Assembly (NCBI RefSeq): GCF_000024205.1
Contig: NC_013216.1
Location: forward strand, 3,410,001-3,474,000
Source of the DNA: Desulfofarcimen acetoxidans DSM 771
Lineage (GTDB): Bacteria > Bacillota > Desulfotomaculia > Desulfotomaculales > Desulfofarciminaceae
Reading direction: 5' to 3'
Length of the DNA stretch: 64,000 nucleotides
Shown: positions 44,939 through 52,902 of the stretch, piece after piece
Layout: every line of letters begins with the position of its first letter
How positions within the stretch are numbered: the stretch's first letter is position 1
The notes under the pieces: model-generated
Seen by the model: the letters and a program-made list of their open reading frames with translations, nothing else
Told to the model about the DNA's origin: nothing
The model's database searches: none
Made by a program: the position numbers and the translations under genes

Positions 44939-46623
44939 TATATAACCACCCTCATTACTTCTTCCAGGGAAGTTATTCCCTGCTTCACCTTTTGCAAACC
45001 GTCCCGGCGCAGTGAAGTCATTCCTTCGGACAGAGCCACCTCTCTTATTTCCCTGGTCGATCTTTTTTCCAGGGTCAGCTGCTGGATTTTTTCCGTTGCA
45101 AAAAGCACTTCAAAAATACCCACACGCCCCCGGTAACCGGTATTGCTGCAGCGTATACAGCCTCGCGGCCTGTAAAGAGAGATCTCTTCTTCCTGCTCTG
45201 ACAAAGGAAAATCTTCTATATTCATTAATTCCTTGCGGGATAATTTATAAGATTCCTTGCAATGGGAACACAAAACCCTTGCCAGCCGCTGTGCCAGTAC
45301 ACAGGTCAGCGAGGATACTATTAAGAAAGGCTCTATTCCCATTTCAATCAATCTGCTGATTGCACCGGGAGCATCGTTTGTATGCAGTGTGGAGAGAACA
45401 AGGTGACCTGTCAAGGCCGATTCGGTAGCTATACGGGCCGTTTGCTTATCCCGGATTTCACCCACCATGATAATGTCCGGGTCGTTGCGTAAAATGGAGC
45501 GTAGTCCCGTCTCAAAAGTAAGTCCGACTTTGGTGTTAATCGGTATTTGACTTACCCCTTCAATACGATACTCCACAGGATCCTCTACTGTAATGACATT
45601 TTTTGCTGTCGTATCTATAGTAGCTAAACTGGCATACAGGGAAGTGGTTTTGCCGCTGCCGGTGGGTCCTGTTACCAGAATCAAGCCATAGGGATATTTA
45701 ACCGTGGCCAAATATTTTTCCAGCACGCTCTCTCTTATACCAAGCTGTTCCAGAGTTATCATCGTCCCCGAGCGCTCCAGAAGACGCAGTGTCAAACGTT
45801 CCCCATAAGCGGTAGGCAGGGTGGCCACCCGTAAATCCACTGACCGTCCTTCAATTTTCAGAGATATCCGCCCATCCTGAGGAACACGCCGGTCGGCAAT
45901 ATCCATATTAGCCATCACTTTAATCCGTGAAGTCAATGTGGCATGCATCTTACGGGGCACCTGCATGATGTCGTGCAGCACACCGTCTATGCGAAAACGC
46001 ACCCGGGAGTTTTTCTCGTAAGGCTCTATATGTATATCACTTGCTCTGGCACTCAGAGCCTGGGATAAGATCATATTGGCAAGCTGAATAGCAGGCCTAT
46101 CCGCATCATCCACTGATTCATTTGCCAGATCGTTGTAGGCATCAACATCATCATCTTCTTGCTCAACATCCAGGCTTTCCCGGCTGTACTTCTCTATGGT
46201 TGCCTCCAGTTCAGTGTCGGAAGTCATTACAGGTTTAATATCATAGCCGGTTAACATGCGCAGGTCATCAATACTCATAATGTCATTGGGGTGGTTCATA
46301 GCCACCACCAGTTTATCGTCAGCAAAGGACACAGGCAAAGCTTTGTAACGGTTAATATTATCTATTGACAAAACAGTTACCGCCGCCGGATCTATCTGGT
46401 ATGTTTCCAAAGAAATATATGGTATACCGCTGCGCTCGGCTATTACCCTGGCAATATCATCCTCCGTGCAGTAACCCAATCGCACCAAAGTTTTGCCAAT
46501 CAGACCTTTCTTACCCTTCATTTCGCTTTGGTTTTTTAACGCGTCTTCCAGTTGTTCCTGAGTAATAATTCCTTTCTGAACCAGAATCGTACCCAGGAAA
46601 TTATGCATGTGTTTTGACTTCAA
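44938..46623 (-). CDS. pilB: Pilus extension ATPase PilB (MshEN domain)
   Basis: PilB powers pilus extension. The 561-residue product starts with a MshEN-type domain (about 8-160) with two LG...G-type repeats (LGTILVQKGIITQEQLEDAL and LIGKTLVRLGYCTEDDIARV), the kind that binds c-di-GMP in MshE. The GspE ATPase follows: GPTGSGKTTSLYASL (Walker A), VEDPVEYRIEGVSQI (Asp box), MVGEIRDKQTA, LSTLHTNDAP. A tetracysteine zinc site lies at about 455-500 (CSHC, then CIRC). The TTG start at 46623 follows GAGGTGCCGTAA. It is first in the pil operon. Confidence 0.95.
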   Translation of the reverse strand: MKSKHMHNFLGTILVQKGIITQEQLEDALKNQSEMKGKKGLIGKTLVRLGYCTEDDIARVIAERSGIPYISLETYQIDPAAVTVLSIDNINRYKALPVSFADDKLVVAMNHPNDIMSIDDLRMLTGYDIKPVMTSDTELEATIEKYSRESLDVEQEDDDVDAYNDLANESVDDADRPAIQLANMILSQALSARASDIHIEPYEKNSRVRFRIDGVLHDIMQVPRKMHATLTSRIKVMANMDIADRRVPQDGRISLKIEGRSVDLRVATLPTAYGERLTLRLLERSGTMITLEQLGIRESVLEKYLATVKYPYGLILVTGPTGSGKTTSLYASLATIDTTAKNVITVEDPVEYRIEGVSQIPINTKVGLTFETGLRSILRNDPDIIMVGEIRDKQTARIATESALTGHLVLSTLHTNDAPGAISRLIEMGIEPFLIVSSLTCVLAQRLARVLCSHCKESYKLSRKELMNIEDFPLSEQEEEISLYRPRGCIRCSNTGYRGRVGIFEVLFATEKIQQLTLEKRSTREIREVALSEGMTSLRRDGLQKVKQGITSLEEVMRVVI

Positions 46624-46728
46624 TTACGGCACCTCGGTATTATTACTGTTAAGAAACACAAATTCATTTTATCATATTAAAAGGATCATAGAAAGAGAGT
46701 AATTTCATTTATAAAAGAGCTTTTAGGA

Positions 46729-46774
46729 TATAAAATATGAAATTATTATGATATATCATATTCCATATTTTATA
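46729..46774. repeat. Nested palindromes upstream of pilB
   Basis: TATAAAATATG at 46729-46739 and its exact complement at 46764-46774 enclose a second palindrome, ATGATATATCAT (46749-46760). The site lies about 105 bases upstream of the pilB start in a 312-base gap (46624-46935) that is otherwise plain AT-rich sequence. It is a candidate operator. Confidence 0.6.
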
Positions 46775-46897
46775 AATCGATAATTTTATTGGGAAAATTA
46801 TTTTATTTTTAAATATAGATATACTTTTAAACGAGAATAAATTTATAAAGAAGATTATTCTGTAAAAATAATAGGTAGAGCAGGAAGCAGCACATAC

Positions 46898-46926
46898 AAA
46901 ACCCTGTCAATATTGACAGGGTTTTT
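46898..46926 (-). terminator. Bidirectional terminator after the small membrane protein
   Basis: AAAACCCTGTCAATATTGACAGGGTTTT is a perfect palindrome with A/T flanks. It ends the 46936-47274 gene on the minus strand and can stop plus-strand read-through. Confidence 0.85.
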
Positions 46927-46935
46927 AGCTTTTGG

Positions 46936-47274
46936 CTATCGCAGCATTGTAGGAACAAAGGCATCTATTAAACCTATTATAAACGCTGAAATTATTGCAC
47001 CCAGTAGAGTTACGCTTAAAAGTGACGGAATAATGAATTGGGCTAAATAAATTATTACAACCGCGGTAACAAAACCAACCAATCCCCTGCTCTGGGGAGA
47101 AACTTTATCACCCAATAAAGTTTCAGCTACATAACCTAACACTGCTATTACAGCAGCAGCAATCAAAGCGCCGACGATACCTCCTTTGACTACAAAACCG
47201 GGAGAGAGCCAGCTAACTATCATTAATACAAGTGCAGAAACAACAAATCTTATAATGACTCCAGCCCACTGCAT
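46936..47274 (-). CDS. Small membrane protein, phage-holin-like family
   Basis: The 112-residue product is almost entirely hydrophobic: four segments at about 5-25, 28-50, 62-80 and 85-108, separated by short polar turns (GDKVSPQSRG). The pattern resembles the holin-like/YvlD-type membrane proteins common in Firmicutes, which are not phage genes. The start follows GGAGGTGATTAT. It is transcribed alone, divergent from rpsT. Function is unknown. Confidence 0.75.
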   Translation of the reverse strand: MQWAGVIIRFVVSALVLMIVSWLSPGFVVKGGIVGALIAAAVIAVLGYVAETLLGDKVSPQSRGLVGFVTAVVIIYLAQFIIPSLLSVTLLGAIISAFIIGLIDAFVPTMLR

Positions 47275-47348
47275 ATAATCACCTCCTAACTTTTTAATGT
47301 GCGTTAATATCTTTGACCAAAATTATAAATGATATACAAACAGGATGC

Positions 47349-47377
47349 TTGCAATTTCCTTTTTTACGTGGTAAAAT
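47349..47377 (+). promoter_or_regulatory. Sigma-A promoter for rpsT
   Basis: TTGCAA (47349-47354), a 17-base spacer and TAAAAT (47372-47377), about 25 bases before the rpsT start. Confidence 0.85.
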
Positions 47378-47401
47378 ATTGCCTATTGGGAGGTGAAGAA
47401 T

Positions 47402-47668
47402 ATGCCAAACATCAAATCGGCAGCAAAAAGAGTAAAGACTATTCGTGCGCGTACTTTACGCAATAACATCGTAAAATCTCAGATTAAGACTGCTATCAGA
47501 AGATTTGAAGATGCCCTGGCCAAATCCACTCCGGAAGAGGTTCAGACTGTTTTAAGGAGAGCGCTTGTTTTGCTCGATAAAGCAGCCAGCAAGGGTGTTC
47601 TACATAAAAATAAGGCCGCTCGCAAGAAATCACGTCTGACCAAGCAGTTTAATCGCATGGCCGGTTAA
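47402..47668 (+). CDS. rpsT: 30S ribosomal protein S20
   Basis: S20 binds 16S rRNA early in 30S assembly. From the ATG at 47402 the product is 88 residues: MPNIKSAAKRVKTIRARTLR at the start, lysine-rich helices, and a late KGVLHKNKAARKKSRLTKQ, diagnostic of bS20. The ribosome binding site is GGGAGGTGAAGAA; the in-frame GTG at 47393 overlaps it. In Bacillus and Clostridia rpsT lies near holA and spoIIP/lepA; here it is in the same region but on the opposite strand. Confidence 0.97.
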   Translation: MPNIKSAAKRVKTIRARTLRNNIVKSQIKTAIRRFEDALAKSTPEEVQTVLRRALVLLDKAASKGVLHKNKAARKKSRLTKQFNRMAG

Positions 47669-47673
47669 TCCGG

Positions 47674-47787
47674 CAAGAAGGTCGCGCTTTAAGCGACTTT
47701 CTTGCAGCCAAAGGCATCGTGCTCATTGGAAACTATGAAGTACCGACTCTAACTTATCCACAGATCCGTAATAAGCATAATTTCCTA
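47674..47787. repeat. Dispersed 3'-UTR repeat, copy 3
   Basis: This is the reverse complement of the element at 4207-4319. It starts 5 bases after the rpsT stop with AAGAAGGTCGC/GCGACTTTCTT, its hairpin end next to the gene. It runs through GTGCTCATTGG and TAACTTATCCACA to ATAAGCATAATTTCC. The last 20 bases (to 47790) are also found inside hemW at 15524-15543. Confidence 0.8.
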
Positions 47788-47800
47788 GAGTAAATTTAAC

Positions 47801-47830
47801 AACCACCCAGAGGGTGGTTTTATATTTTGC
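47801..47830 (+). terminator. Terminator of rpsT
   Basis: AACCACCC pairs with GGGTGGTT around AGA/CAGA, followed by TTATATTTT. Its right arm is the start of the 45-bp direct repeat. Confidence 0.8.
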
Positions 47831-47852
47831 AAATACACTTTTGCCAGCGAAA
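47808..47852 (+). repeat. 45-bp direct repeat, left copy
   Basis: It matches 50862-50906 with about four differences (both begin CAGAGGGTGGTTTTATATTT and end GCGAAA). The two copies bracket the group II intron remnant and the Fic/HTH/HIRAN genes. It overlaps the rpsT terminator. Confidence 0.85.
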
Positions 47853-47927
47853 TGGTGGCAGATTGGTGGCAAACTCATACAAAGAGGGTCGAGTCAAGCA
47901 GGGGAGTCTCACTCCCACCTGCTCACG

Positions 47928-47961
47928 GAACCGGACGTGAGAGTCTCCCCTCATCCGGCTC
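47928..47961 (-). ncRNA. Group II intron domain V remnant
   Basis: On the minus strand the 34 bases begin GAGCCGGATGAGGGG, turn through a GAGA-type tetraloop, and end CTCTCACGTCCGGTTC. This is the pattern of bacterial group II intron domain V (GAGCCG stem with two-base bulge). A domain VI-like hairpin follows (GTGGGAGT/ACTCCC region to about 47895). The rest of the ribozyme is not present. Confidence 0.8.
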
Positions 47962-47967
47962 TTGTTA

Positions 47968-48290
47968 TCATACCGTAGGCCTGATGCCCATTTCCCAGTG
48001 AACAAATAAATTAGGTCTTGTCTTAGCACAAGTACCCAGCCAGTCAAGTGCCCTTGCTGGCTTGCGTTTTAAACTCTTGCGCGTTCTCATTGCCCACCTG
48101 ACTAGTGTGAGATTTAAACTCGAAAGTTCATTTTTCATCATGCTGGGACAAAAGTTGCCAAAATAATTCGTGGTCAATGTTGTCAAACAGTTTTCGAATA
48201 TCGAACTCTATAACCCAATCGTAATCCCAGCATCTTTTCCTTGTCATCCGGGCAAGATGCGGCAATGTCTTACCTTATCCCACCTTTGAA
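47968..48290 (-). pseudogene. Group II intron reverse transcriptase/maturase remnant
   Basis: Two pieces of an intron-encoded protein are fused by a deletion. The upstream piece (48290 to 48128) reads CWDYDWVIEFDIRKLFDNID, the RT domain 2a/3 motif, then HELFWQLLSQHDEK and a stop. The downstream piece, in another frame (about 48115 to 47968), reads LVRWAMRTRKSLKRKPARA and NLFVHWEMGIRPTV, the usual end of the maturase. All catalytic parts (YADD) are missing. This agrees with the domain V remnant right after it. Confidence 0.85.
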
Positions 48291-48314
48291 TGAATACTTT
48301 CCATCAAGTAAAAC

Positions 48315-49823
48315 TTAATAAACCTCATTAGCTACACGAGCTAATGTTATTGTAATAGTATCCTCTAGAAATAATTTTATGTTTGCTTCTAAATCTGCAA
48401 TCTCAATTTCAGCCGAAATAGTTAACGGTTTAATCTCAAGTGGTAGAGCAGTAATAATTTTATTGTTACTGCTTTTTCTTACAGATCCCTTATTTCCCTT
48501 CTTACTTGGTTTCGATTCAATAAATTCTAAGATTGCTCCAATAGCTATGGTAGAATCATCATAACCATAATGATGAATAGTAATAACTAATTGATAACTT
48601 CTACTTTCAGAAAGAATAAATAATATTTTAAACCATCCTCTTGGGAAGGATCTATTAAAATAATAGTCATGTTGTTTAGCATATTCAATAATTTGATGCG
48701 TAAAATAGTAATCTTTATAATCCCCTGGATAACTTTTTTGCAAGGATATATTTATTAATTTATTCACTTGTCTTTGAAGATCTAACGAAATGCTATTGAG
48801 TACATTTTCAGTATAAACAAAAATATTATTACGGTTTTTATCAATTAATGATTGCCTATTTTCTCTAGATTGAAGTTTCCAATCTAATATTTTTTGAGAA
48901 AAATGTTTAACTATTTCATTATAAGATGAATTTTCATAACTGGTTTTCCAGTTTAAGGAAAACTGTATATTTCTGATTTGAATATCGCAGAATAAATCAA
49001 CTAATGGCTGGTACTCACCTGTATCTGCTAATTCGAGACTTTCGATATATATCTTTTTTTCTTTGCGATTTACTATTAAAGGAAATAAATTATGCTTAAT
49101 TAATATTAAACTAGCCAAGAGTCGAGCCATTCTTCCGTTCCCATCTTGAAATGGATGTATTTGTACAAAAGAATGATGGAACCAAGCAGCTAGGATAACT
49201 GGATGTGTATTGTTTTTATTTTCCATTTCATTATAAATACTTAAAAGTTTGTCAATCTCGGACTCTACCTGAATAGGAGGACAATACAAATAGACTGAAC
49301 CGTCACTTCTCCTTGGATTATTATCATGTTTTTTAAATACACCCTTTAATAATTTTACTGAAATGATATTACCTAAGGTGTCAATTGCCTCAATATAATC
49401 TTGGTGTGTTGTTATTAATTGATGTAATTCTAATATGAAGCTTTTAGTGATCATTCTATTGTTTTTTACTACATCAAATACAAAATCTATTGCTTCAAAA
49501 TTATCATGTAAATAATCCATTAACTTTCTTTGTGGTATATTTGTATCTCCATGTTGAAGATATATTTCTTTAAATCCTTCCTTGATGAAAGTCTCAGTTA
49601 TACCTTCTTTTAAATCATACAACCTTTCAATTATTCCAGTTTCTATAGCGTGTTGTCTTTTAAGGCGGTTAAGAAATTTTTGATATTCTTGAGTATCTTT
49701 TTTTAATTGTTCTCGTTTACCTTCCCATGATGGCAAAATATTTAATAGTTTAGAGATAGAGCATTTAAGCCATTTTTCATTAAAGTTAATTGGTCTCCAA
49801 ACTGTTACTATGCTTTCCTCCAT
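48315..49823 (-). CDS. Fic-domain protein (putative AMP transferase)
   Basis: Fic enzymes transfer AMP or other nucleotide groups to target proteins. The 502-residue product carries the intact motif HPFQDGNGRMAR at 223-234 (catalytic His, then DGNGR). An N-terminal TGIIE segment (62-66) fits the class II inhibitory helix [ST]xxxE, though it is followed by Arg rather than Gly or Asn. The C-terminal 200 residues are not recognised; LVITIHHYGYDDSTIAIG suggests a second folded domain. The start at 49823 follows GGGGGCAATAAA. It lies 43 bases after a small HTH gene on the same strand, which may regulate or neutralise it. It looks AT-richer than flanking genes, suggesting transfer. Confidence 0.85.
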   Translation of the reverse strand: MEESIVTVWRPINFNEKWLKCSISKLLNILPSWEGKREQLKKDTQEYQKFLNRLKRQHAIETGIIERLYDLKEGITETFIKEGFKEIYLQHGDTNIPQRKLMDYLHDNFEAIDFVFDVVKNNRMITKSFILELHQLITTHQDYIEAIDTLGNIISVKLLKGVFKKHDNNPRRSDGSVYLYCPPIQVESEIDKLLSIYNEMENKNNTHPVILAAWFHHSFVQIHPFQDGNGRMARLLASLILIKHNLFPLIVNRKEKKIYIESLELADTGEYQPLVDLFCDIQIRNIQFSLNWKTSYENSSYNEIVKHFSQKILDWKLQSRENRQSLIDKNRNNIFVYTENVLNSISLDLQRQVNKLINISLQKSYPGDYKDYYFTHQIIEYAKQHDYYFNRSFPRGWFKILFILSESRSYQLVITIHHYGYDDSTIAIGAILEFIESKPSKKGNKGSVRKSSNNKIITALPLEIKPLTISAEIEIADLEANIKLFLEDTITITLARVANEVY

Positions 49824-49866
49824 TTTATTGCCCCCTAAATATCGGTTAAAAAGTGTATATTGGTTA

Positions 49867-50079
49867 TTAGTTCCCTTCATCCTGCACATATTCAAACAAA
49901 TCTCCCGGTTGGCAGTTAAAATAACTGCACATTCTATGTAACACCTCTAATGATACATATTCCCCTTTACTCATCTTTGCCATTGTTGATGGTGATAAAC
50001 CCAAATTACTACGTAATTCTTCCCTTGTCATTCCTTTATCAATAAGCAATTTCCAGAGCGGGTTAAATGAAAAAGCCAC
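49867..50079 (-). CDS. Small XRE-type HTH regulator
   Basis: From the GTG at 50079 (after GGGGGGATACTATC) the product is 70 residues. It is a single Cro/C1 domain: LWKLLIDKGMTREELRSNLG, LSPSTMAKMSKGEYVSL, and CSYFNCQPGDLFEYV. This is the short HTH_26-like regulator type found beside toxins and restriction systems. It precedes the Fic gene by 43 bases, so a regulator plus effector pair is likely. Divergent promoters with a GATATT/AATATC palindrome lie upstream, a good operator candidate. Confidence 0.85.
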   Translation of the reverse strand: MAFSFNPLWKLLIDKGMTREELRSNLGLSPSTMAKMSKGEYVSLEVLHRMCSYFNCQPGDLFEYVQDEGN

Positions 50080-50104
50080 GATAGTATCCCCCCTATTCCT
50101 ATAT

Positions 50105-50133
50105 AGTATAAAATAATTTCTACAACAAGTCAA
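50105..50133 (-). promoter_or_regulatory. Sigma-A promoter for the HTH-Fic pair
   Basis: Minus-strand TTGACT (50133-50128), a 17-base spacer, TATACT (50110-50105), about 25 bases from the HTH start. Confidence 0.8.
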
Positions 50134-50153
50134 AGAAATATTACAACAATCTA

Positions 50154-50185
50154 TTGACGCCATATATGTGATATTGCATAATATC
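50154..50185 (+). promoter_or_regulatory. Divergent promoter and palindrome for the HIRAN gene
   Basis: TTGACG (50154-50159), a 17-base spacer, CATAAT (50177-50182). A GATATT-GCAT-AATATC palindrome (50170-50185) overlaps the -10 box, and could be the operator of the neighbouring HTH protein. Confidence 0.6.
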
Positions 50186-50223
50186 TACAATATCTTGAAT
50201 ATAATGTCTATGAGGGCGATAAC

Positions 50224-50658
50224 ATGAAAACAACTGTAATGACCATAGCAAACCGCTTACACTACACCCAGGGCATGAGCCGCAGCCAAGCATTAAAAAC
50301 AGACTGGCAAATGGTTAAACAGGGCAAATTCTACACAAAGGTAAGAGGCGTAACCTTCGGCAACCGGCAAAAGGCACTGGCCCGGTTAAGAAACTACAGT
50401 CCGGATGAAATCACAATAAACCTGGTGGGGGATTTAAACAACGAGGCAGATCTTAATGCAGTAGCAATTGTTGTTGAAGTGATAGGTAAAGGCAGTTATC
50501 AGTTGGGTTATCTGAAAAAGGAGCATGCTCAGGTTATAGCTCCGCTGCCGGACAAGGGCGTGAAGGTTACTGCCAGACTGGAAAGCATCACTGGCGGGAC
50601 CGGAAAGAACCGGTTTAGAAATTTTGGAGCAAATATAAGTTTTGCACTGGTAGCGTAA
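50224..50658 (+). CDS. HIRAN-domain protein
   Basis: HIRAN domains bind DNA ends and occur in HLTF/Rad5 helicases and, alone, in bacterial mobile or DNA-processing contexts. The 144-residue product has a basic N-terminal segment (about 1-40) and then the HIRAN core. The core has GVTFGNRQKALARLR, the conserved N/D-rich LVGDLNNEADLNAVAIVVEV, LGYLKKEHAQVIAPLPD, and a final beta strand. It is a stand-alone form with no attached helicase or nuclease. The start follows GAGGGCGATAAC. It is divergent from the HTH-Fic pair and inside the 45-bp repeats. Confidence 0.85.
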   Translation: MKTTVMTIANRLHYTQGMSRSQALKTDWQMVKQGKFYTKVRGVTFGNRQKALARLRNYSPDEITINLVGDLNNEADLNAVAIVVEVIGKGSYQLGYLKKEHAQVIAPLPDKGVKVTARLESITGGTGKNRFRNFGANISFALVA

Positions 50659-51249
50659 TTAAAGAGGGTTAACCAAATGCTCCCCAGTTCCCGGTTAACC
50701 CTCCCCATACCCCAGTCTTTTAAAAGACTATTGCAATTATAAGTCATGAAAGTTGGTTATGTAAATGCCTGTTCCTAAAGTTTGGGAAAAACCCCCTATA
50801 ACCCAGGCAGGACAGGCCATATCAATCTTACGCTAACTATACCAAACTCGCGTATACACTCCAGAGGGTGGTTTTATATTTTGCAAATGCAATTTTGCCG
50901 GCGAAAAGCGGTTTGAAAAACTCAGTAATATCAAGACTTAAACGGTTCGCCAATAAAAGTATTAATATAAGCACTCTCTACGATAATAGAAATACCGGCA
51001 AACTCATGCAAAAAGGCACTGACTACAAGTCATATAACCCGGATTCCCGGTAACACATAACAAGTCCTTCAACGACTTAATATTTGCTAAAAGCCTTATA
51101 AATGAACCGGTTAAACGATTCCTCGTTATGTAGTTACTTGAAAATTAAGAATGTCCCCCTCTTTTTACTGGGGGACACCATACCTATTAGACCTTTATTT
51201 ACACTGCCTTGGGATTATAAAAATTGGTTGCAAGCTTAACTTTCTGCTT
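50659..51249. other. Gap between the HIRAN gene and the chemoreceptor
   Basis: It contains an 11-bp inverted repeat just after the HIRAN stop (GAGGGTTAACC at 50664-50674 and its complement at 50693-50703, no T-run), the right 45-bp direct repeat (50862-50906), and a GTCCCCC/GGGGGAC hairpin at about 51152-51178. No gene is supported. Confidence 0.5.
50862..50906 (+). repeat. 45-bp direct repeat, right copy
   Basis: This is the partner of 47808-47852. Here the left half of the terminator stem is absent, so only the left copy still forms the rpsT terminator. Confidence 0.85.
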
Positions 51250-51285
51250 AAAAAATATAAAATGCATACTGTTGCATTTTATATT
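51250..51285 (-). terminator. Terminator of the chemoreceptor gene
   Basis: Minus-strand ATATAAAATGCA and TGCATTTTATAT form a 12-base stem with a 6-base loop, followed by TTTTT, directly after the stop. Confidence 0.8.
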
Positions 51286-52872
51286 CTACAATTTGTATAC
51301 AGCCGTCATCTCTCTTAATCTTTCAGCCATTTCAGTTAAGTGCTGCGCCGAGGCGGATACCTGCTCAATATTAGCATTTGTTTCCTGGCTGGCTGAAGCC
51401 AGATTCTGTGTCATATCCGAATTATTCTCCGCAGCCTGGGATATTTCTCCTACCATTACCGTGACACGTTCAATTTCTCCAATTATTTTGGACAATATGC
51501 TACTGGTTTCAGCTGACACTTTTACCCCGTCCTCCACCACACCCGTGACCTGATCCATGGAATCAACGGCCAGCCTGGTTTGACCTTTTATTTCTTTGAC
51601 TATACTGGCTATATCCTTTGTGGCGCCTGCCGATTGTTCCGCCAGCTTGCGCACTTCCTCAGCCACCACGGCAAAACCTCTGCCTGCTTCACCGGCCCTG
51701 GCTGCTTCAATGGCAGCATTTAAGGCCAGCAGGTTGGTCTGGTCGGCAATATTGGTTATCACCTCTAATATCTGCCCTATCTCATGAGAACGCTTATCCA
51801 AGTCGCTGATAACTGTTGTGCTTTCCACAACCTTGCCGTTTATCAGATTCATTTTCTGCAGCGTATTTTCCACCGCCTGGCTGCCCTGTTTGGCCATTTC
51901 CGACATTCCTAAAGCCAGTTGGTTAACCTGACTGGTGTTGACACTCTGACTGTCTGTTGTCATAGCTAACTGATTAATGGTAGCAACGACTTCCTGAACG
52001 GCAGAAGTCACCTGCTCCGAGCTGGCAGACAACTGCTCGCTTTGAGCAGCCAGGGTGGTGGAAGAATCCTTTATCTCTGTGATCATCCTTCTTCTATTCA
52101 CAAGCATATGATTAAAGGTTCTTCTTAAGCTGCCTATTTCATCCTGAACACCTTCCACAAGATATCTTTCTCTTAAATCATGCTCTTCACCCATTTTATA
52201 CATTTCCTCAATAACTTCTTTTATCGGCTTAGTGATGGAAATAATCAGGAGATATCCGATAATTACAGACAAAACAGAAGCTATAACCAGTAAAACCAGT
52301 ATGAGATTTCTGGCCTGCCTGCTGTCAGCCAGAGTATCATCCACCACCTTATTAATATCTCCGTCTTTACCGGCGGTATATTCCGCCAGCAGTCTCTGTA
52401 TCTCCTGGTAATCATTTATTACAGTATTGCCGGCCTGTACTGCCCCTTCTATATTACCGGCTCTGACCAGGGGTATAATCTGCTCTGTACATATTGCTGT
52501 ATACCTGTCCTGGTGTGACATTATAGCGGATAAGATATCTTTATTTTTTTGCTGACGGCTGAGCTCATAAACCTCTTTCTCCAGAACAGAAGATTGTTTG
52601 CTAATGTCCTGAAACTGGCTGGCAAATTTCTCATCCCGGTAAAGCATGTAAGCCCTTATATTCATGACTTGCTCATTTAGCATAGTAGCAAGCTTCATGG
52701 AATTATAGTACCTGGGCAGTTCATTTTTTTGCAAACCAATTGCATCATTGGAAATCTTATTAAATTCTGCTATAGATATAATAGCGAAGGAGCATAATAT
52801 TAATAAAGCCAATCCAAAAGACAGGTAAATCTTTGTGGTGATCTTTATATTTGCCAGTATTTTGTTTAACAC
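51286..52872 (-). CDS. Methyl-accepting chemotaxis protein
   Basis: The 528-residue receptor has an N-terminal transmembrane helix (about 14-34), a 4HB_MCP-type helical ligand-binding domain outside (about 40-185), a second transmembrane helix (about 188-210), HAMP (about 212-265), and the signalling hairpin. The hairpin shows the invariant tip [20 protein letters not shown]. It ends without an NWETF pentapeptide. The GTG start follows AAGGAGATGGTTATTT. It is transcribed alone. Another chemoreceptor has decayed at 3.1 kb. Ligand unknown; a role in twitching is possible but not shown. Confidence 0.93.
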   Translation of the reverse strand: MLNKILANIKITTKIYLSFGLALLILCSFAIISIAEFNKISNDAIGLQKNELPRYYNSMKLATMLNEQVMNIRAYMLYRDEKFASQFQDISKQSSVLEKEVYELSRQQKNKDILSAIMSHQDRYTAICTEQIIPLVRAGNIEGAVQAGNTVINDYQEIQRLLAEYTAGKDGDINKVVDDTLADSRQARNLILVLLVIASVLSVIIGYLLIISITKPIKEVIEEMYKMGEEHDLRERYLVEGVQDEIGSLRRTFNHMLVNRRRMITEIKDSSTTLAAQSEQLSASSEQVTSAVQEVVATINQLAMTTDSQSVNTSQVNQLALGMSEMAKQGSQAVENTLQKMNLINGKVVESTTVISDLDKRSHEIGQILEVITNIADQTNLLALNAAIEAARAGEAGRGFAVVAEEVRKLAEQSAGATKDIASIVKEIKGQTRLAVDSMDQVTGVVEDGVKVSAETSSILSKIIGEIERVTVMVGEISQAAENNSDMTQNLASASQETNANIEQVSASAQHLTEMAERLREMTAVYKL

Positions 52873-52902
52873 AAATAACCATCTCCTTCATCCGATTATT
52901 TT

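Noticed and set aside
46936-47274. Holin-like gene as a sign of a prophage
   Set aside because: No other phage genes nearby; this small membrane family is common in chromosomes.
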